NCBI RefSeq assembly: GCF_016428905.1 | Contig: NZ_JAELTQ010000003.1 | Span: 1 to 64,000 of the forward strand | Reading direction: 5' to 3' | Length of the DNA stretch: 64,000 bases | Source of the DNA: Dyella sp. ASV24 | Lineage (GTDB): Bacteria > Pseudomonadota > Gammaproteobacteria > Xanthomonadales > Rhodanobacteraceae | Translations under genes and position numbers: made by a program | In this document: one piece after another, positions 8,067 through 16,751 of the stretch | How the letters are laid out: each line of letters begins with the position of its first letter | How positions within the stretch are numbered: position 1 is the stretch's first letter | Notes under the pieces: generated by a model | The model's input: the letters and a program-made list of their open reading frames with translations, nothing else | What the model was told of the DNA's origin: nothing | Databases searched by the model: none

Positions 8067-9074
8067 TTAGGGTGCCGATGCGGTCGATGCACGCATGCGC
8101 ATCTCATAGCCGACTTCAACCATGCGGGCTTCCCCTTTGTCCAGCACGCGAAGCAGCAGTTCCTCCGTGGCGCGCTTGCCCATCTCGCGTACGGGTTGAT
8201 GGACGGTAGTCAACGGCGGCCATACCTGCTTCGCGATGGTGGTGTCATCGAAGCCGCAAATGGATATCTCGCCGGGCACCGAAACTCCTGCCTCCGCCGC
8301 AGCCCAGATTGCGCCAACGGCCATATCATCGTCGGCTGCAAAGATGGCGGTGGGGCGATGCTTCAGCGCGAGAAGGTGGCGGGTTGCAGCGACGCCGGAC
8401 TCGAAAGAAAACTGGCCCTGGACCATATACGCGGGGTCTTCTTTCAGTCCTGCGCGTTTCAGGCCGTCGCGATAGCCGGCCAGGCGCCAGATGCCCGCGC
8501 CGTGCTTGGGGTCGCCGAGAATGTGGGCAATGCGACGGTGACCCAGCGAGGCAAGGTGCGCCACCATTTCCGCCGCGGCTTCACGTTCGTGCAGCATCAC
8601 GCCGATGCAATCCTTGGGTTGGCGTGGGGCAATCGACGCAAAGGGAAGGCCGCTGTCGCGCAGATGCTTGAGCAGCTTGGTGTGGTCGGTGATGGGGGGT
8701 GTAAGGATCAATCCATCCGGCTGGTGTCGAGAAAGGATGCTCTCGACGCGCTCCACGAAATCCGGTGCGGTGGAGACCAGCGGCTGCACCATCATGCTGT
8801 ACTGCCTGGCTTCACAGGCCTCCAGCACACCGGCTTGGACCTCCATGATGTAGCTCGGCGACAAGTTGTCGTAGAGCAGACCCACCATGAACGAGCGGTT
8901 GGTGGCCAGGCTTCTTGCCGATGTGAGTGGCCGATAATGGAGTTCCGCTACTGCGGCCAGTACGCGCTCCCGTACCGAGTCGCGCACGTTTGGCTCGTTG
9001 TTGAGTACGCGCGAAACAGTCTTCTTCGAAGTGTCCGACGCACGGGCGACATCGTTGATGGTTACGCGCGACAT
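8067..9074 (-). CDS. LacI-family transcriptional regulator, probable NagR-like
   Basis: A 335-residue repressor. The ATG at 9074 begins directly with the helix-turn-helix (VTINDVARASDTSKKTVSRVLNN); the longer open frame upstream runs back into the GH2 gene and is ignored. The hinge helix is near RPLTSARSLATN, and the rest is a periplasmic-binding-protein-like sensor domain (residues 60-335). It lies 16 bases after the exo-glucosaminidase stop, within the amino-sugar operon, so its ligand is probably GlcN, GlcNAc or a phosphorylated form. A perfect LacI-type palindrome (20189-20204) before the kinase gene resembles the operator known for LacI-type NagR regulators, which supports this guess. 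Confidence 0.85.
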   Translation of the reverse strand: MSRVTINDVARASDTSKKTVSRVLNNEPNVRDSVRERVLAAVAELHYRPLTSARSLATNRSFMVGLLYDNLSPSYIMEVQAGVLEACEARQYSMMVQPLVSTAPDFVERVESILSRHQPDGLILTPPITDHTKLLKHLRDSGLPFASIAPRQPKDCIGVMLHEREAAAEMVAHLASLGHRRIAHILGDPKHGAGIWRLAGYRDGLKRAGLKEDPAYMVQGQFSFESGVAATRHLLALKHRPTAIFAADDDMAVGAIWAAAEAGVSVPGEISICGFDDTTIAKQVWPPLTTVHQPVREMGKRATEELLLRVLDKGEARMVEVGYEMRMRASTASAP

Positions 9075-9090
9075 GAGAGCCTTTGCGTCT

Positions 9091-11802
9091 TCAATGATTG
9101 GATCCCTGCGTGGTCGAAGCTGGAACGGTTTGAGTTGGAACGTTCCACCCGCTGACTTCGACGACAGGCAGTGCTGTTCCTTGTGATGCGTATCGCCCAA
9201 TCAGGGTGATCGATTCACCTGGCCAAAGCGTGACGTCATTGTCATTCCACACTATCGGCAGCGCAAGGTCGCCACGCGCGCCCCGTTTGACTGATACGTG
9301 TTGGAACAGCGCCACGGCCTTGGATGATGCGGGCACCGACAATGTGACCGTGGTGATCTCGTCATTTCCTTCGCGGCGAGTGGTTGCGCGGATCTCGCTC
9401 GTTGCGGCCGGTAAGGATTGCAGCGCCGTCAGGTCCGCGTGTTGGGTAAGCGGTGTGAGATACCAGTTCGACTTCGCCCAATCGAGCACGTCTGCCCGCG
9501 TGGACAGCCAATAGACGTTGCGGCTTACCGGTTTGCCGTCCGCGGCGGTGAGGTCGAGCTCGACGAAGTAGGTAGGCGACAGGTTGGCAATGGCAGGTAG
9601 CGTTGCCAGTGGCTGCGCGTGATTCCCGGCAAGCTCGATGTCTTGCAGATGCTTCTCGTAGCGTACGCTGCCATCAAGATTGCGCACGCGGATGCTCGCC
9701 TGCAGTCCTTGGACATTATCAAGGGCGTGGTTCACCAGCACGATGTCCTTCGAGTCATACGAGTACTGAATATGCACCAGCTCGTTGGCTTTCTTCGCGC
9801 CGAAGTAGGCGCCGGCGGGGTTCATGAAGTAATCGTACAGATGCCAGTGCAGCGATGGCCACGCGTTATTGAGCATCCAATAGATCACGCCTGTTGCGGG
9901 CTTGGCCGCGTCCATGCGTGCGTTGAATGCTTCGAACTGCGCGCGAACATTGTCGTAGTTGTCGAGCTGCGCTTTGGCGACGTAATCGGACAAACTGGTG
10001 GGTGCGCCGTAGCGATGCGCGAGCGCATTGTCGAACGGCGTAAGTACGGCGAACTCCGACCAGTCGGCGGACGCGTGGTACTGCCTCGTGTTCGGGTACT
10101 TCCAGAGTGCTTCCTGCTCCTGCGGCGACAGCATGCGCTGCACGTCCTCCAGTCGCGGGATATCTGCGCCTGCACTGACTTCGGAATCGAACCCGAATGC
10201 ACCACCGAGTTTGTCCGCGTACCAATACGCAGGCGGAATCCAGTCGTAGGGTCCGGCCATTTTCATGCCGGATGGACCTGTTTCTTCAGTCCCTTGATCG
10301 GCCGCCGCCGAGATGATGGGGAGCGACCAGTCCTCGGCGCGCAATGTGTCGACGTACATTTTGGCGATCGGCGGCGGAGGCGCATTGTCACTGCCGATAT
10401 AAAAGCCGATCACCGAGGGATGGTTGCGAAGCAGGCGGGCTTCGCTGGCCATCGAGTTCTGGGCTACCTTCAGGTCGGCGGCAGTCCACGGTGAGCCGCC
10501 GGTCTTGGCGGCAGACTCCCACTTGTCGCAGCACTCCCAGCCGGCCAGCACCAGGATGCCCTTCTGGTCGGCAAGGTCGTAGAAGCGCTGGTTCTCCAGC
10601 TTGCCTTCGCTGCGGATGGTGTTGAGGCCGAGGTTGAGTACGTAGCTGAACTCGGCTTCCATGCGGGCAGCGTCGTCACGCAGGAACATGTCAGGGGCCC
10701 AGCCGCCACCGCGGATCAATAGGGGTTTTCCGTTGATGAAGAACTGGCGATAGCCCTGTTTGGTCAAGCTTGAGCTGACACTGCGTATGCCGAACGTTGC
10801 CGCGGCCCGGTCAGAGGTCGCGCCCTCGACGGTAGCGGTCATCGCCAGCGAATACAGTGGATGGTCGCCCATGCCTACGGGCCACCAGATCTTCGGGTGA
10901 TCCAGTGCAAGTCCAGGCGTGGTGCTGGGGGAGAATGAAACGATCTGCGTCTGCCCGGGCTCGAGATGGACGGCCTGCTGCAAGGCGACACCCGCCACGG
11001 TGCCAGCAATCGTTGTGTCATGCGCTACCGTGTCTAGATTCTTGGCGGTGACCTTCACCATCAGTGTGGCGTGCGAGAGATCGGGCAACGACAGGGTTGA
11101 AAGCACCTCGGGGAAACTCAGCGACACAGGGCCCGTCTGCACGATGTCCACACCGCGCCATGGCCCCATGTTGTTGTCCGGTGGTGTCGGGTTCCAATCT
11201 ACCCAGCCAATCGACAGACTCTTTCGTGGGTCAGCGGGTTGCACCTGCATGGCGAGGACATTCGCCCCCGCGTGCACCCATGGCGTCACGTCGAACTCGT
11301 AGATGGGATAAGCACCTGCAACGTCGGCGTGGTCGGCGACCTGATGGCCATTCAGCCAGACGTCCGCGCTCGCGATCAGGCCGTTGGCGCGCAGTAGCGT
11401 GTGCCTTCCTGTCGGACTCTTCGGCACCGTGATGTCGGTGCGGTACCACCAGGGCGTCACGAAGAGATTGCCGCTCGCGTCTGGCACCTGCACTGCACGC
11501 AGGTTGTCGCCGTAGAACACGTCGTTCTTGAAAACGTGATTCTCCAGCAGGCCCGCCATGACCGTTGCACGGCTGCTGACGGGATACCATTCCTTGGTCG
11601 AAAAACCTGCCGCAGAGATATCGGCGCCACTCTCCTGAGCCTTGGCGCTGTCCTGGATCTGCCAGTGATCGATGGCGGTGACGGTACCGGCGTCGACAGG
11701 TACTTTGGTGGCGGTGTAGGGCGTTTGCGCGAGCGCGTCCGGCGCGACCAGTGTCGCGATCGCGATGATGGACCAGAGTGTGTGCTTGGCTGACGTTTGC
11801 AT
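9091..11802 (-). CDS. GH2 exo-beta-D-glucosaminidase (CsxA-like)
   Basis: A 903-residue secreted glycoside hydrolase that should release glucosamine from the non-reducing end of chitosan oligosaccharides. The ATG at 11802 gives a signal peptide (ending near DALAQ). The usual GH2 order follows: sugar-binding domain (about 50-220), immunoglobulin-like domain (230-340) and TIM barrel (345-680), then C-terminal beta domains. In ordinary GH2 beta-mannosidases the acid/base is Glu in an NE motif. Here that place reads YIGSDNAPPPP, with Asp472, and the nucleophile is Glu541 in FGFDSEVSAG. An Asp acid/base is characteristic of the exo-glucosaminidase subfamily. The start lies four bases after the permease stop. 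Confidence 0.83.
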   Translation of the reverse strand: MQTSAKHTLWSIIAIATLVAPDALAQTPYTATKVPVDAGTVTAIDHWQIQDSAKAQESGADISAAGFSTKEWYPVSSRATVMAGLLENHVFKNDVFYGDNLRAVQVPDASGNLFVTPWWYRTDITVPKSPTGRHTLLRANGLIASADVWLNGHQVADHADVAGAYPIYEFDVTPWVHAGANVLAMQVQPADPRKSLSIGWVDWNPTPPDNNMGPWRGVDIVQTGPVSLSFPEVLSTLSLPDLSHATLMVKVTAKNLDTVAHDTTIAGTVAGVALQQAVHLEPGQTQIVSFSPSTTPGLALDHPKIWWPVGMGDHPLYSLAMTATVEGATSDRAAATFGIRSVSSSLTKQGYRQFFINGKPLLIRGGGWAPDMFLRDDAARMEAEFSYVLNLGLNTIRSEGKLENQRFYDLADQKGILVLAGWECCDKWESAAKTGGSPWTAADLKVAQNSMASEARLLRNHPSVIGFYIGSDNAPPPPIAKMYVDTLRAEDWSLPIISAAADQGTEETGPSGMKMAGPYDWIPPAYWYADKLGGAFGFDSEVSAGADIPRLEDVQRMLSPQEQEALWKYPNTRQYHASADWSEFAVLTPFDNALAHRYGAPTSLSDYVAKAQLDNYDNVRAQFEAFNARMDAAKPATGVIYWMLNNAWPSLHWHLYDYFMNPAGAYFGAKKANELVHIQYSYDSKDIVLVNHALDNVQGLQASIRVRNLDGSVRYEKHLQDIELAGNHAQPLATLPAIANLSPTYFVELDLTAADGKPVSRNVYWLSTRADVLDWAKSNWYLTPLTQHADLTALQSLPAATSEIRATTRREGNDEITTVTLSVPASSKAVALFQHVSVKRGARGDLALPIVWNDNDVTLWPGESITLIGRYASQGTALPVVEVSGWNVPTQTVPASTTQGSNH

Positions 11803-11806
11803 CGCG

Positions 11807-13234
11807 TCAATGCTCCCCAAGATAGGTTTCGCGTACTTCCACCGGCGCAAACGGCCAGGACTGATTGAGGCGGGCCCAGATGGCAAACACGACGAGGCCG
11901 GCGGCGATCCACAAGCCCGAAAGGATCAGCGATAACGTGGAAGCCGACACATACACGTAGACCCATCCCACCAGTGCGATGATGCAGGGCACGGGATAGA
12001 GCCATTGCTTGTACGGCCGTTCCAGGTTTGGCTGGCGCCTGCGCAGCACAACCAAGGCGGCGATCTGTGCAATGGACTGCACGATGATGGTCGCGGCCAG
12101 CAGCATGTTGATGACTTCGGTCAGGTCAAAGAACGTGCCGATGGCGGTGACGACACCCATGGTCAACAGTGCGACATGCGGGAAACCATGCTTGGCGTGC
12201 AGGTGCCCGAATACCGAAAGAAACACCTTGTCCTGCGCCGCCTGGAACGGCACGCGTGACCCACCCAGCAGGCCGGTGAACACGGAGGCAAATGCGGTCA
12301 CGATGATGAGGACGGTCATGACGGCCGCCGCCAGATGCCCCCAGCTGCGTTCCACGACCAGTGATGCCACGGACTTGGATTGGGCGATTTCCTGCCATGG
12401 CGCCACGCCGAGCACGCTGATATTGAGCAGAAGGTAGACCACCATCATCGCGATCACCGAGATGATGATGGAGCCGGGCATGGTCCGCCCGGGGTTGCGC
12501 AATTCGTCGCCGATGTAGGCTGTGGTGTTGTAGCCGAGATAATCGTAGATGCCGATGATCAGCCCGGCACCCAGGCCCATGAAGAACTTGCCGCCAAACG
12601 TATCCGCCGGATAGGCAAAGGCGTAATCCGCATGGAAGTGCGAGAAACCGGCTGCCGCCACGCCGATGACCGACACAAGCATGATGACCCACAACCCAAT
12701 CGTGATCGCGCGAACCGATTCGATACGGCGATAGAGCATCCAGGTGACGACAGCGGTTGCCGCCAGGCCGATCAGATGCACGGACCACCAGCCCAGATTG
12801 GGGAAGAAGAACTCCAGGTACTCCACCATGCCGATGATGCCCGTGGACATCAGCAAGGGAATCGCCAGCAGCATCGTCCAGATGAACAGGAACGGCATCA
12901 GCTTGCCGGTGCGGTACTGGAACGCTTCGCGCAGGTAGACGTAGGTTCCTCCGGAGCCAGGCATGGCCGCTCCCAGCTCAGCCCAGACCAGACCATCGGC
13001 CATGGCGAGGATGGCGCCGGCAATCCAGCCGATAACCGCCTGCGGCCCACCCATGGCCGCGACCATGATAGGAATGGTGATGAACGGCCCGATCCCGCAC
13101 ATCTGCGTCATATTGATCGCGGTTCCCGAGAACAGCCCGATGGAACGGTGGAAGCTGTTGTCGCGAATGGGTTGGCGCGAGCTGGAGTCCTGCATGCTGA
13201 CCTTGTCGTGATGGGTTTCGAGCGGAGTGTCCAT
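11807..13234 (-). CDS. APC-superfamily amino acid/amine permease, candidate amino-sugar importer
   Basis: A 475-residue inner-membrane transporter with about 12 hydrophobic segments. The first carries the unwound glycine-rich motif near GLFSGTAINMTQMCGIGPFI. APC proteins move amino acids or amines by proton or sodium symport or exchange. Its stop lies four bases before the start of the exo-glucosaminidase and it follows the big TonB receptor, so it may carry glucosamine or another amine released by these enzymes; this is inference. A second start at 13195 has AAGG five bases upstream and could be the real one, which would remove 13 residues. Confidence 0.85.
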   Translation of the reverse strand: MDTPLETHHDKVSMQDSSSRQPIRDNSFHRSIGLFSGTAINMTQMCGIGPFITIPIMVAAMGGPQAVIGWIAGAILAMADGLVWAELGAAMPGSGGTYVYLREAFQYRTGKLMPFLFIWTMLLAIPLLMSTGIIGMVEYLEFFFPNLGWWSVHLIGLAATAVVTWMLYRRIESVRAITIGLWVIMLVSVIGVAAAGFSHFHADYAFAYPADTFGGKFFMGLGAGLIIGIYDYLGYNTTAYIGDELRNPGRTMPGSIIISVIAMMVVYLLLNISVLGVAPWQEIAQSKSVASLVVERSWGHLAAAVMTVLIIVTAFASVFTGLLGGSRVPFQAAQDKVFLSVFGHLHAKHGFPHVALLTMGVVTAIGTFFDLTEVINMLLAATIIVQSIAQIAALVVLRRRQPNLERPYKQWLYPVPCIIALVGWVYVYVSASTLSLILSGLWIAAGLVVFAIWARLNQSWPFAPVEVRETYLGEH

Positions 13235-13288
13235 GGGCTTGCCCGTGAAAACGATCGTGTTGCTTTCGACTCAACCCGCGTTGCGGCG

Positions 13289-13318
13289 TCCCCACGCCCG
13301 CGCATGCGGGAATGGGGA
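13289..13318 (-). terminator. Hairpin between TonB-receptor gene and permease gene
   Basis: An interrupted 11-base-pair stem (TCCCCA..CCCGC with GCGGG..TGGGGA) and the loop GCAT, directly downstream of the receptor stop. It lacks a T-run. It may be a weak terminator, or an RNA-stabilising hairpin that keeps receptor expression higher than that of the downstream genes. Confidence 0.4.
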
Positions 13319-13356
13319 TGCCGTCAGGCCAAGATCCGTGCGGGATGCCGCTCCGC

Positions 13357-16300
13357 TTACCACTGGCCACGCACGCCGAACATAAACATGCGCTCGGAGA
13401 ACGTCGAGTGTGCCGGCTGGTCAGGCCACACCAGATAGTACTTCTGGTATTCGTTGGTGAGGTTGGTGCCGTCGAGAAACACTTCGGCGTACTTGCTGAA
13501 CTTGTACGAGATCGACGCGTCGAGGTACTTCTGCGGCGCTTCGTACATCTCCATGCCCGTGATGCCGCCCACGCTGTCCATCACTGCGCGCCGCGAACGA
13601 TAGTTGTACGCAACGCGAGCCTGGAAGTGATCGTCCTGATACCACAGGATGAAGTTGCCGGACTTGGTGGAGTTGTCCTGGAACGGGATCTTGTGGCCGG
13701 CCAGATCCGTCTCGCCCGAGTTGCTAGGAGCGTAGGTGCCGTTTATCTCCATGCCCGTCTTGGAGAGGAAACTCGGCAGGAAGGTGAAGCCCTGGCGATA
13801 ATCGAACTCGGCACCGTGGATGCTGTTGCCGGTGCCCTGTACGGGCTGGGTGATCACGATGCAGTGATCGCGAACCACGCCGTCTTCGTCCGGCAGGGTA
13901 CAGTTGGTCACGCTGCCGTTCTTGATGAAGCTATCCACGTTGATGCGGAACAGCGCAAGGCTGAGCATGCTGGTGGGGTTGATGTAGTACTCCAGCGATG
14001 CGCCATAGTTGGTGGAGCGCCACGGGTTGAGATTCGGGTTACCCGTGGAGGTGCCGTTGGCGACGCGGAAGATGGGTCCTTGTGGCGTTTCCGCCAGCGA
14101 GTAGTTCAGCTGCAAACCACCGGCCCAGGTGCTGAGGTCCAGTGGCATCATGTTTTTGGAATACGCCAGTCGCAACTTCAGGCTCTCGGTCAGATCCAGC
14201 GAGAAGTTGGCCGACGGCAGCACGTCCTGATAACTGCGTTTGGTCTGTGCTGTGCCAGCGTCGACGGGTTCATCGCCGTACGAGCCCGGCGCACCACTCA
14301 GGTGCTGGGTGACATCGAGATTGGTGTGGATCATGCGCACGCCGATATTGCCGGCATACGGCATATTCCACAGGGTTCCTTCGAAATCACCTTGCAGGTA
14401 GCCTGACAATTCTTTCAGCTGTACGGCCCAGGTCGTTCCTGGCTCGGCCACCTGGACGGTATCGGGGTAAAGCGATTTCCAGAACGAGATGGGGTTGACC
14501 ATCGCATTGGGGTCGACTGCCCAGAAGTTGATGCCCGAGCCAAGCAGGTTGGTGTACTGCTTGAAGTTGCTCGATAGCGGGGCGGCAGCGTTGGGCATCT
14601 GCACGGCGGATAGCGGGCCGGCGCGATAATAGCCCGTGGCGTTGCCTGCGGTGCAGGAGCCGCTATCCATGACTACGTCGGCGCCGACATAGCGCACCAG
14701 ACATCCATTTGGATCGCTTGCACCCATGCCGCCATAGACCGGCGTTTCCAGTGTCCAGCCATCATTGCTGGCGCTGCGGATGCTGTTGCGCAGGCCAAAC
14801 TCAAGCTTGAAGCCATCCTGGAAGTCGTACTTGCCGTCAAAGCGCAACGCGTTGAGTGCCACCTTGCGATCGTAGTCGCCGGAAGACTCCAGCGTCTTCA
14901 TCGTCCAGCCATTGGGGTTGGCAAAATCGGAGGCCAGCGAGGCGGGCATGCTCACCGTGAGGTAACGGCCGCCGAAGTTAGCAACGATGGGCACCGTGTT
15001 CTGCGGAATGCCGTTGGCGTTGAATACACGATTGCCACCCAGTTGAGCAGGATAGACCATGGTGCCCGGCGGCACCGAGTTCGGATCGACGCCGTCCATC
15101 AGTACGTTCGGCCACAGTGCGCCATCGGAATCGGATACGTTGACGTCGGTTTCCTGGTTCGACTGGGATGCGGTGTCGTGGATGCCACGAATGCTTCCCG
15201 TGAACGGACCACCATCGTCGTAGTCCAGTTGCAGATTGAGGTTCTTGGCGACCGAACTTTTCTGGATGATCTGCGAGTATGACTCGACGTCGCCCGGCCA
15301 CTTCTCGTACACCTGCGTGGTGTAGAACTGCGAGCCTTCCCAGCCTGGCTCCGGCGTTCCATAGGAGCCGAGGGCAGGGCTGCCGGTATTGCGAGACTGC
15401 AGCGGCACGTAGGTCGCGCCCTGCCAATTGGTGGAGTTGAACTGGATACCGTAGTTGCGGTCGTACTCGCGCTGCTGCGAATAGAAGTAATCACTGGTCA
15501 CGCTGAAGCCGCTACCCAGGTCCATCTGGAACGAGGCATTGCCGGACTTGCGCTTGCGCTGCGTGATGATGTCATTGAGGCCGATGTCCTGGCTGCCCAT
15601 GAAGACGCCGTTGGACTTGCCGTCGCCGTTCACATCGACGCTGCCGTCGGCGTTCTGCACGATCTTGGAAGGAATGGGCGCGCCATTCCATGGTGTCAGG
15701 AAGCCGTTGTAGCCGCCCGCGCTGGCAGCGTTCTCGCCATTGAGCACAACACCGTACTGGTCGAGACCCTCGGTGGAATTGAAGCGCCGGGTGTTGGAGA
15801 AATCCGCCGAGACCAGCAGACCCCAATGGCCGCTATCGTTGTACGAAATGAGCCCATTGGCTTCCGGTCCCCAATGATCGGTGGTGGAGCCACGCTCACC
15901 GTTGGCGGAGTAGCTGTAAGTGAATCCGCTGGGAAGATCCCAGGGGCGATACGTATGCAGATCGATGGCGCCGCTAATGCCGCCGTCGGTTTCGTTCGCC
16001 GTGGACGATTTGACCACGTCCACGCCATGAAACAGCGTGGATGGCAGCATGGTGAAGTCAGGCTGCTGCGAATCGATCTGATCTGCCGTGATGAACACTT
16101 CACCGTTCAACATGGTGCCGACCTGTGGCAGGCCGCGCACGTCCACCGATGTACCCACGCCCGCATCGCGGTTGATCTGTACGCCGGTCACGCGCTGCAG
16201 GGAGTCGGTGATGGTGGTGTCGGGCAGCGAACCGATGTTTTCGGCCGTAATGCTGTCCTGAATGTTTGCGGCATCGCGCTTGAGGTCGATGGCGCGCATC

Positions 16301-16560
16301 TGCGACGCGCGCACGCCGGAGACATTCACGGCCCCCAGCGTGGCTGCGTTCTTTTGTGCGTCACTGCCGTCGGCCTTGGTGTCGGTTTTCTTGGCATCAG
16401 GCGCCGGCGGCGTGGCGGTCTGGGCCGGGCTGGCTTGCGCCGCCTGGCCGTCCGTCTGGACATCAAGGAATGTCGATGCGGATGCCGTTGTCGACACAGC
16501 GGCAAACAACGACATGGTGACGGCAAATGACAATGGATGCTTGCGAAGTACGGTGGACAT
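13357..16560 (-). CDS. Large TonB-dependent receptor for carbohydrate uptake
   Basis: A 1067-residue outer-membrane receptor, much longer than iron receptors and typical of sugar-utilisation loci in Xanthomonadales and Caulobacterales. The ATG at 16560 was chosen for the GAGGG ribosome site and the signal peptide that follows (SFAVTMSLFAAVSTTASAS). An Ala/Pro/Asp-rich linker holds residues 35-80. The plug starts near VSGVRASQMRAIDLKRDA and contains ENIGSLPDTTITDSLQRVTG. The barrel ends in the aromatic MFMFGVRGQW. It sits between the GH20 and permease genes, so the substrate is probably chitooligosaccharide, chitosan fragments or a GlcNAc-containing glycan. Confidence 0.9.
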   Translation of the reverse strand: MSTVLRKHPLSFAVTMSLFAAVSTTASASTFLDVQTDGQAAQASPAQTATPPAPDAKKTDTKADGSDAQKNAATLGAVNVSGVRASQMRAIDLKRDAANIQDSITAENIGSLPDTTITDSLQRVTGVQINRDAGVGTSVDVRGLPQVGTMLNGEVFITADQIDSQQPDFTMLPSTLFHGVDVVKSSTANETDGGISGAIDLHTYRPWDLPSGFTYSYSANGERGSTTDHWGPEANGLISYNDSGHWGLLVSADFSNTRRFNSTEGLDQYGVVLNGENAASAGGYNGFLTPWNGAPIPSKIVQNADGSVDVNGDGKSNGVFMGSQDIGLNDIITQRKRKSGNASFQMDLGSGFSVTSDYFYSQQREYDRNYGIQFNSTNWQGATYVPLQSRNTGSPALGSYGTPEPGWEGSQFYTTQVYEKWPGDVESYSQIIQKSSVAKNLNLQLDYDDGGPFTGSIRGIHDTASQSNQETDVNVSDSDGALWPNVLMDGVDPNSVPPGTMVYPAQLGGNRVFNANGIPQNTVPIVANFGGRYLTVSMPASLASDFANPNGWTMKTLESSGDYDRKVALNALRFDGKYDFQDGFKLEFGLRNSIRSASNDGWTLETPVYGGMGASDPNGCLVRYVGADVVMDSGSCTAGNATGYYRAGPLSAVQMPNAAAPLSSNFKQYTNLLGSGINFWAVDPNAMVNPISFWKSLYPDTVQVAEPGTTWAVQLKELSGYLQGDFEGTLWNMPYAGNIGVRMIHTNLDVTQHLSGAPGSYGDEPVDAGTAQTKRSYQDVLPSANFSLDLTESLKLRLAYSKNMMPLDLSTWAGGLQLNYSLAETPQGPIFRVANGTSTGNPNLNPWRSTNYGASLEYYINPTSMLSLALFRINVDSFIKNGSVTNCTLPDEDGVVRDHCIVITQPVQGTGNSIHGAEFDYRQGFTFLPSFLSKTGMEINGTYAPSNSGETDLAGHKIPFQDNSTKSGNFILWYQDDHFQARVAYNYRSRRAVMDSVGGITGMEMYEAPQKYLDASISYKFSKYAEVFLDGTNLTNEYQKYYLVWPDQPAHSTFSERMFMFGVRGQW

Positions 16561-16751
16561 GGGCTTTACCCTCGTTGGTGTTGCCTGTCGAACCTCAGGT
16601 GCTCCGTGGATTTCAAACAAAACGTACCGCTCGGCGGTGCCTGCGATACGCACGCCGTTGTGATGCAACTGCTTGTTGTCCCCAACTTTGGCTTGTGGGC
16701 CAAAGCCACTTACACGGTGTTACTGCGCGGACCCCAGATTCCGCGTGTTAC

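Noticed and set aside
7983-9155. A 390-codon open frame on the plus strand
   Set aside because: It is opposite the LacI regulator, whose helix-turn-helix and sensor domain are clear.
16708-16723. TTACACGGTGTTA as a second NagR-type site before the TonB receptor
   Set aside because: The arms match only five of six bases and the centre has the wrong spacing compared with the site at 20189. It is too weak to call.
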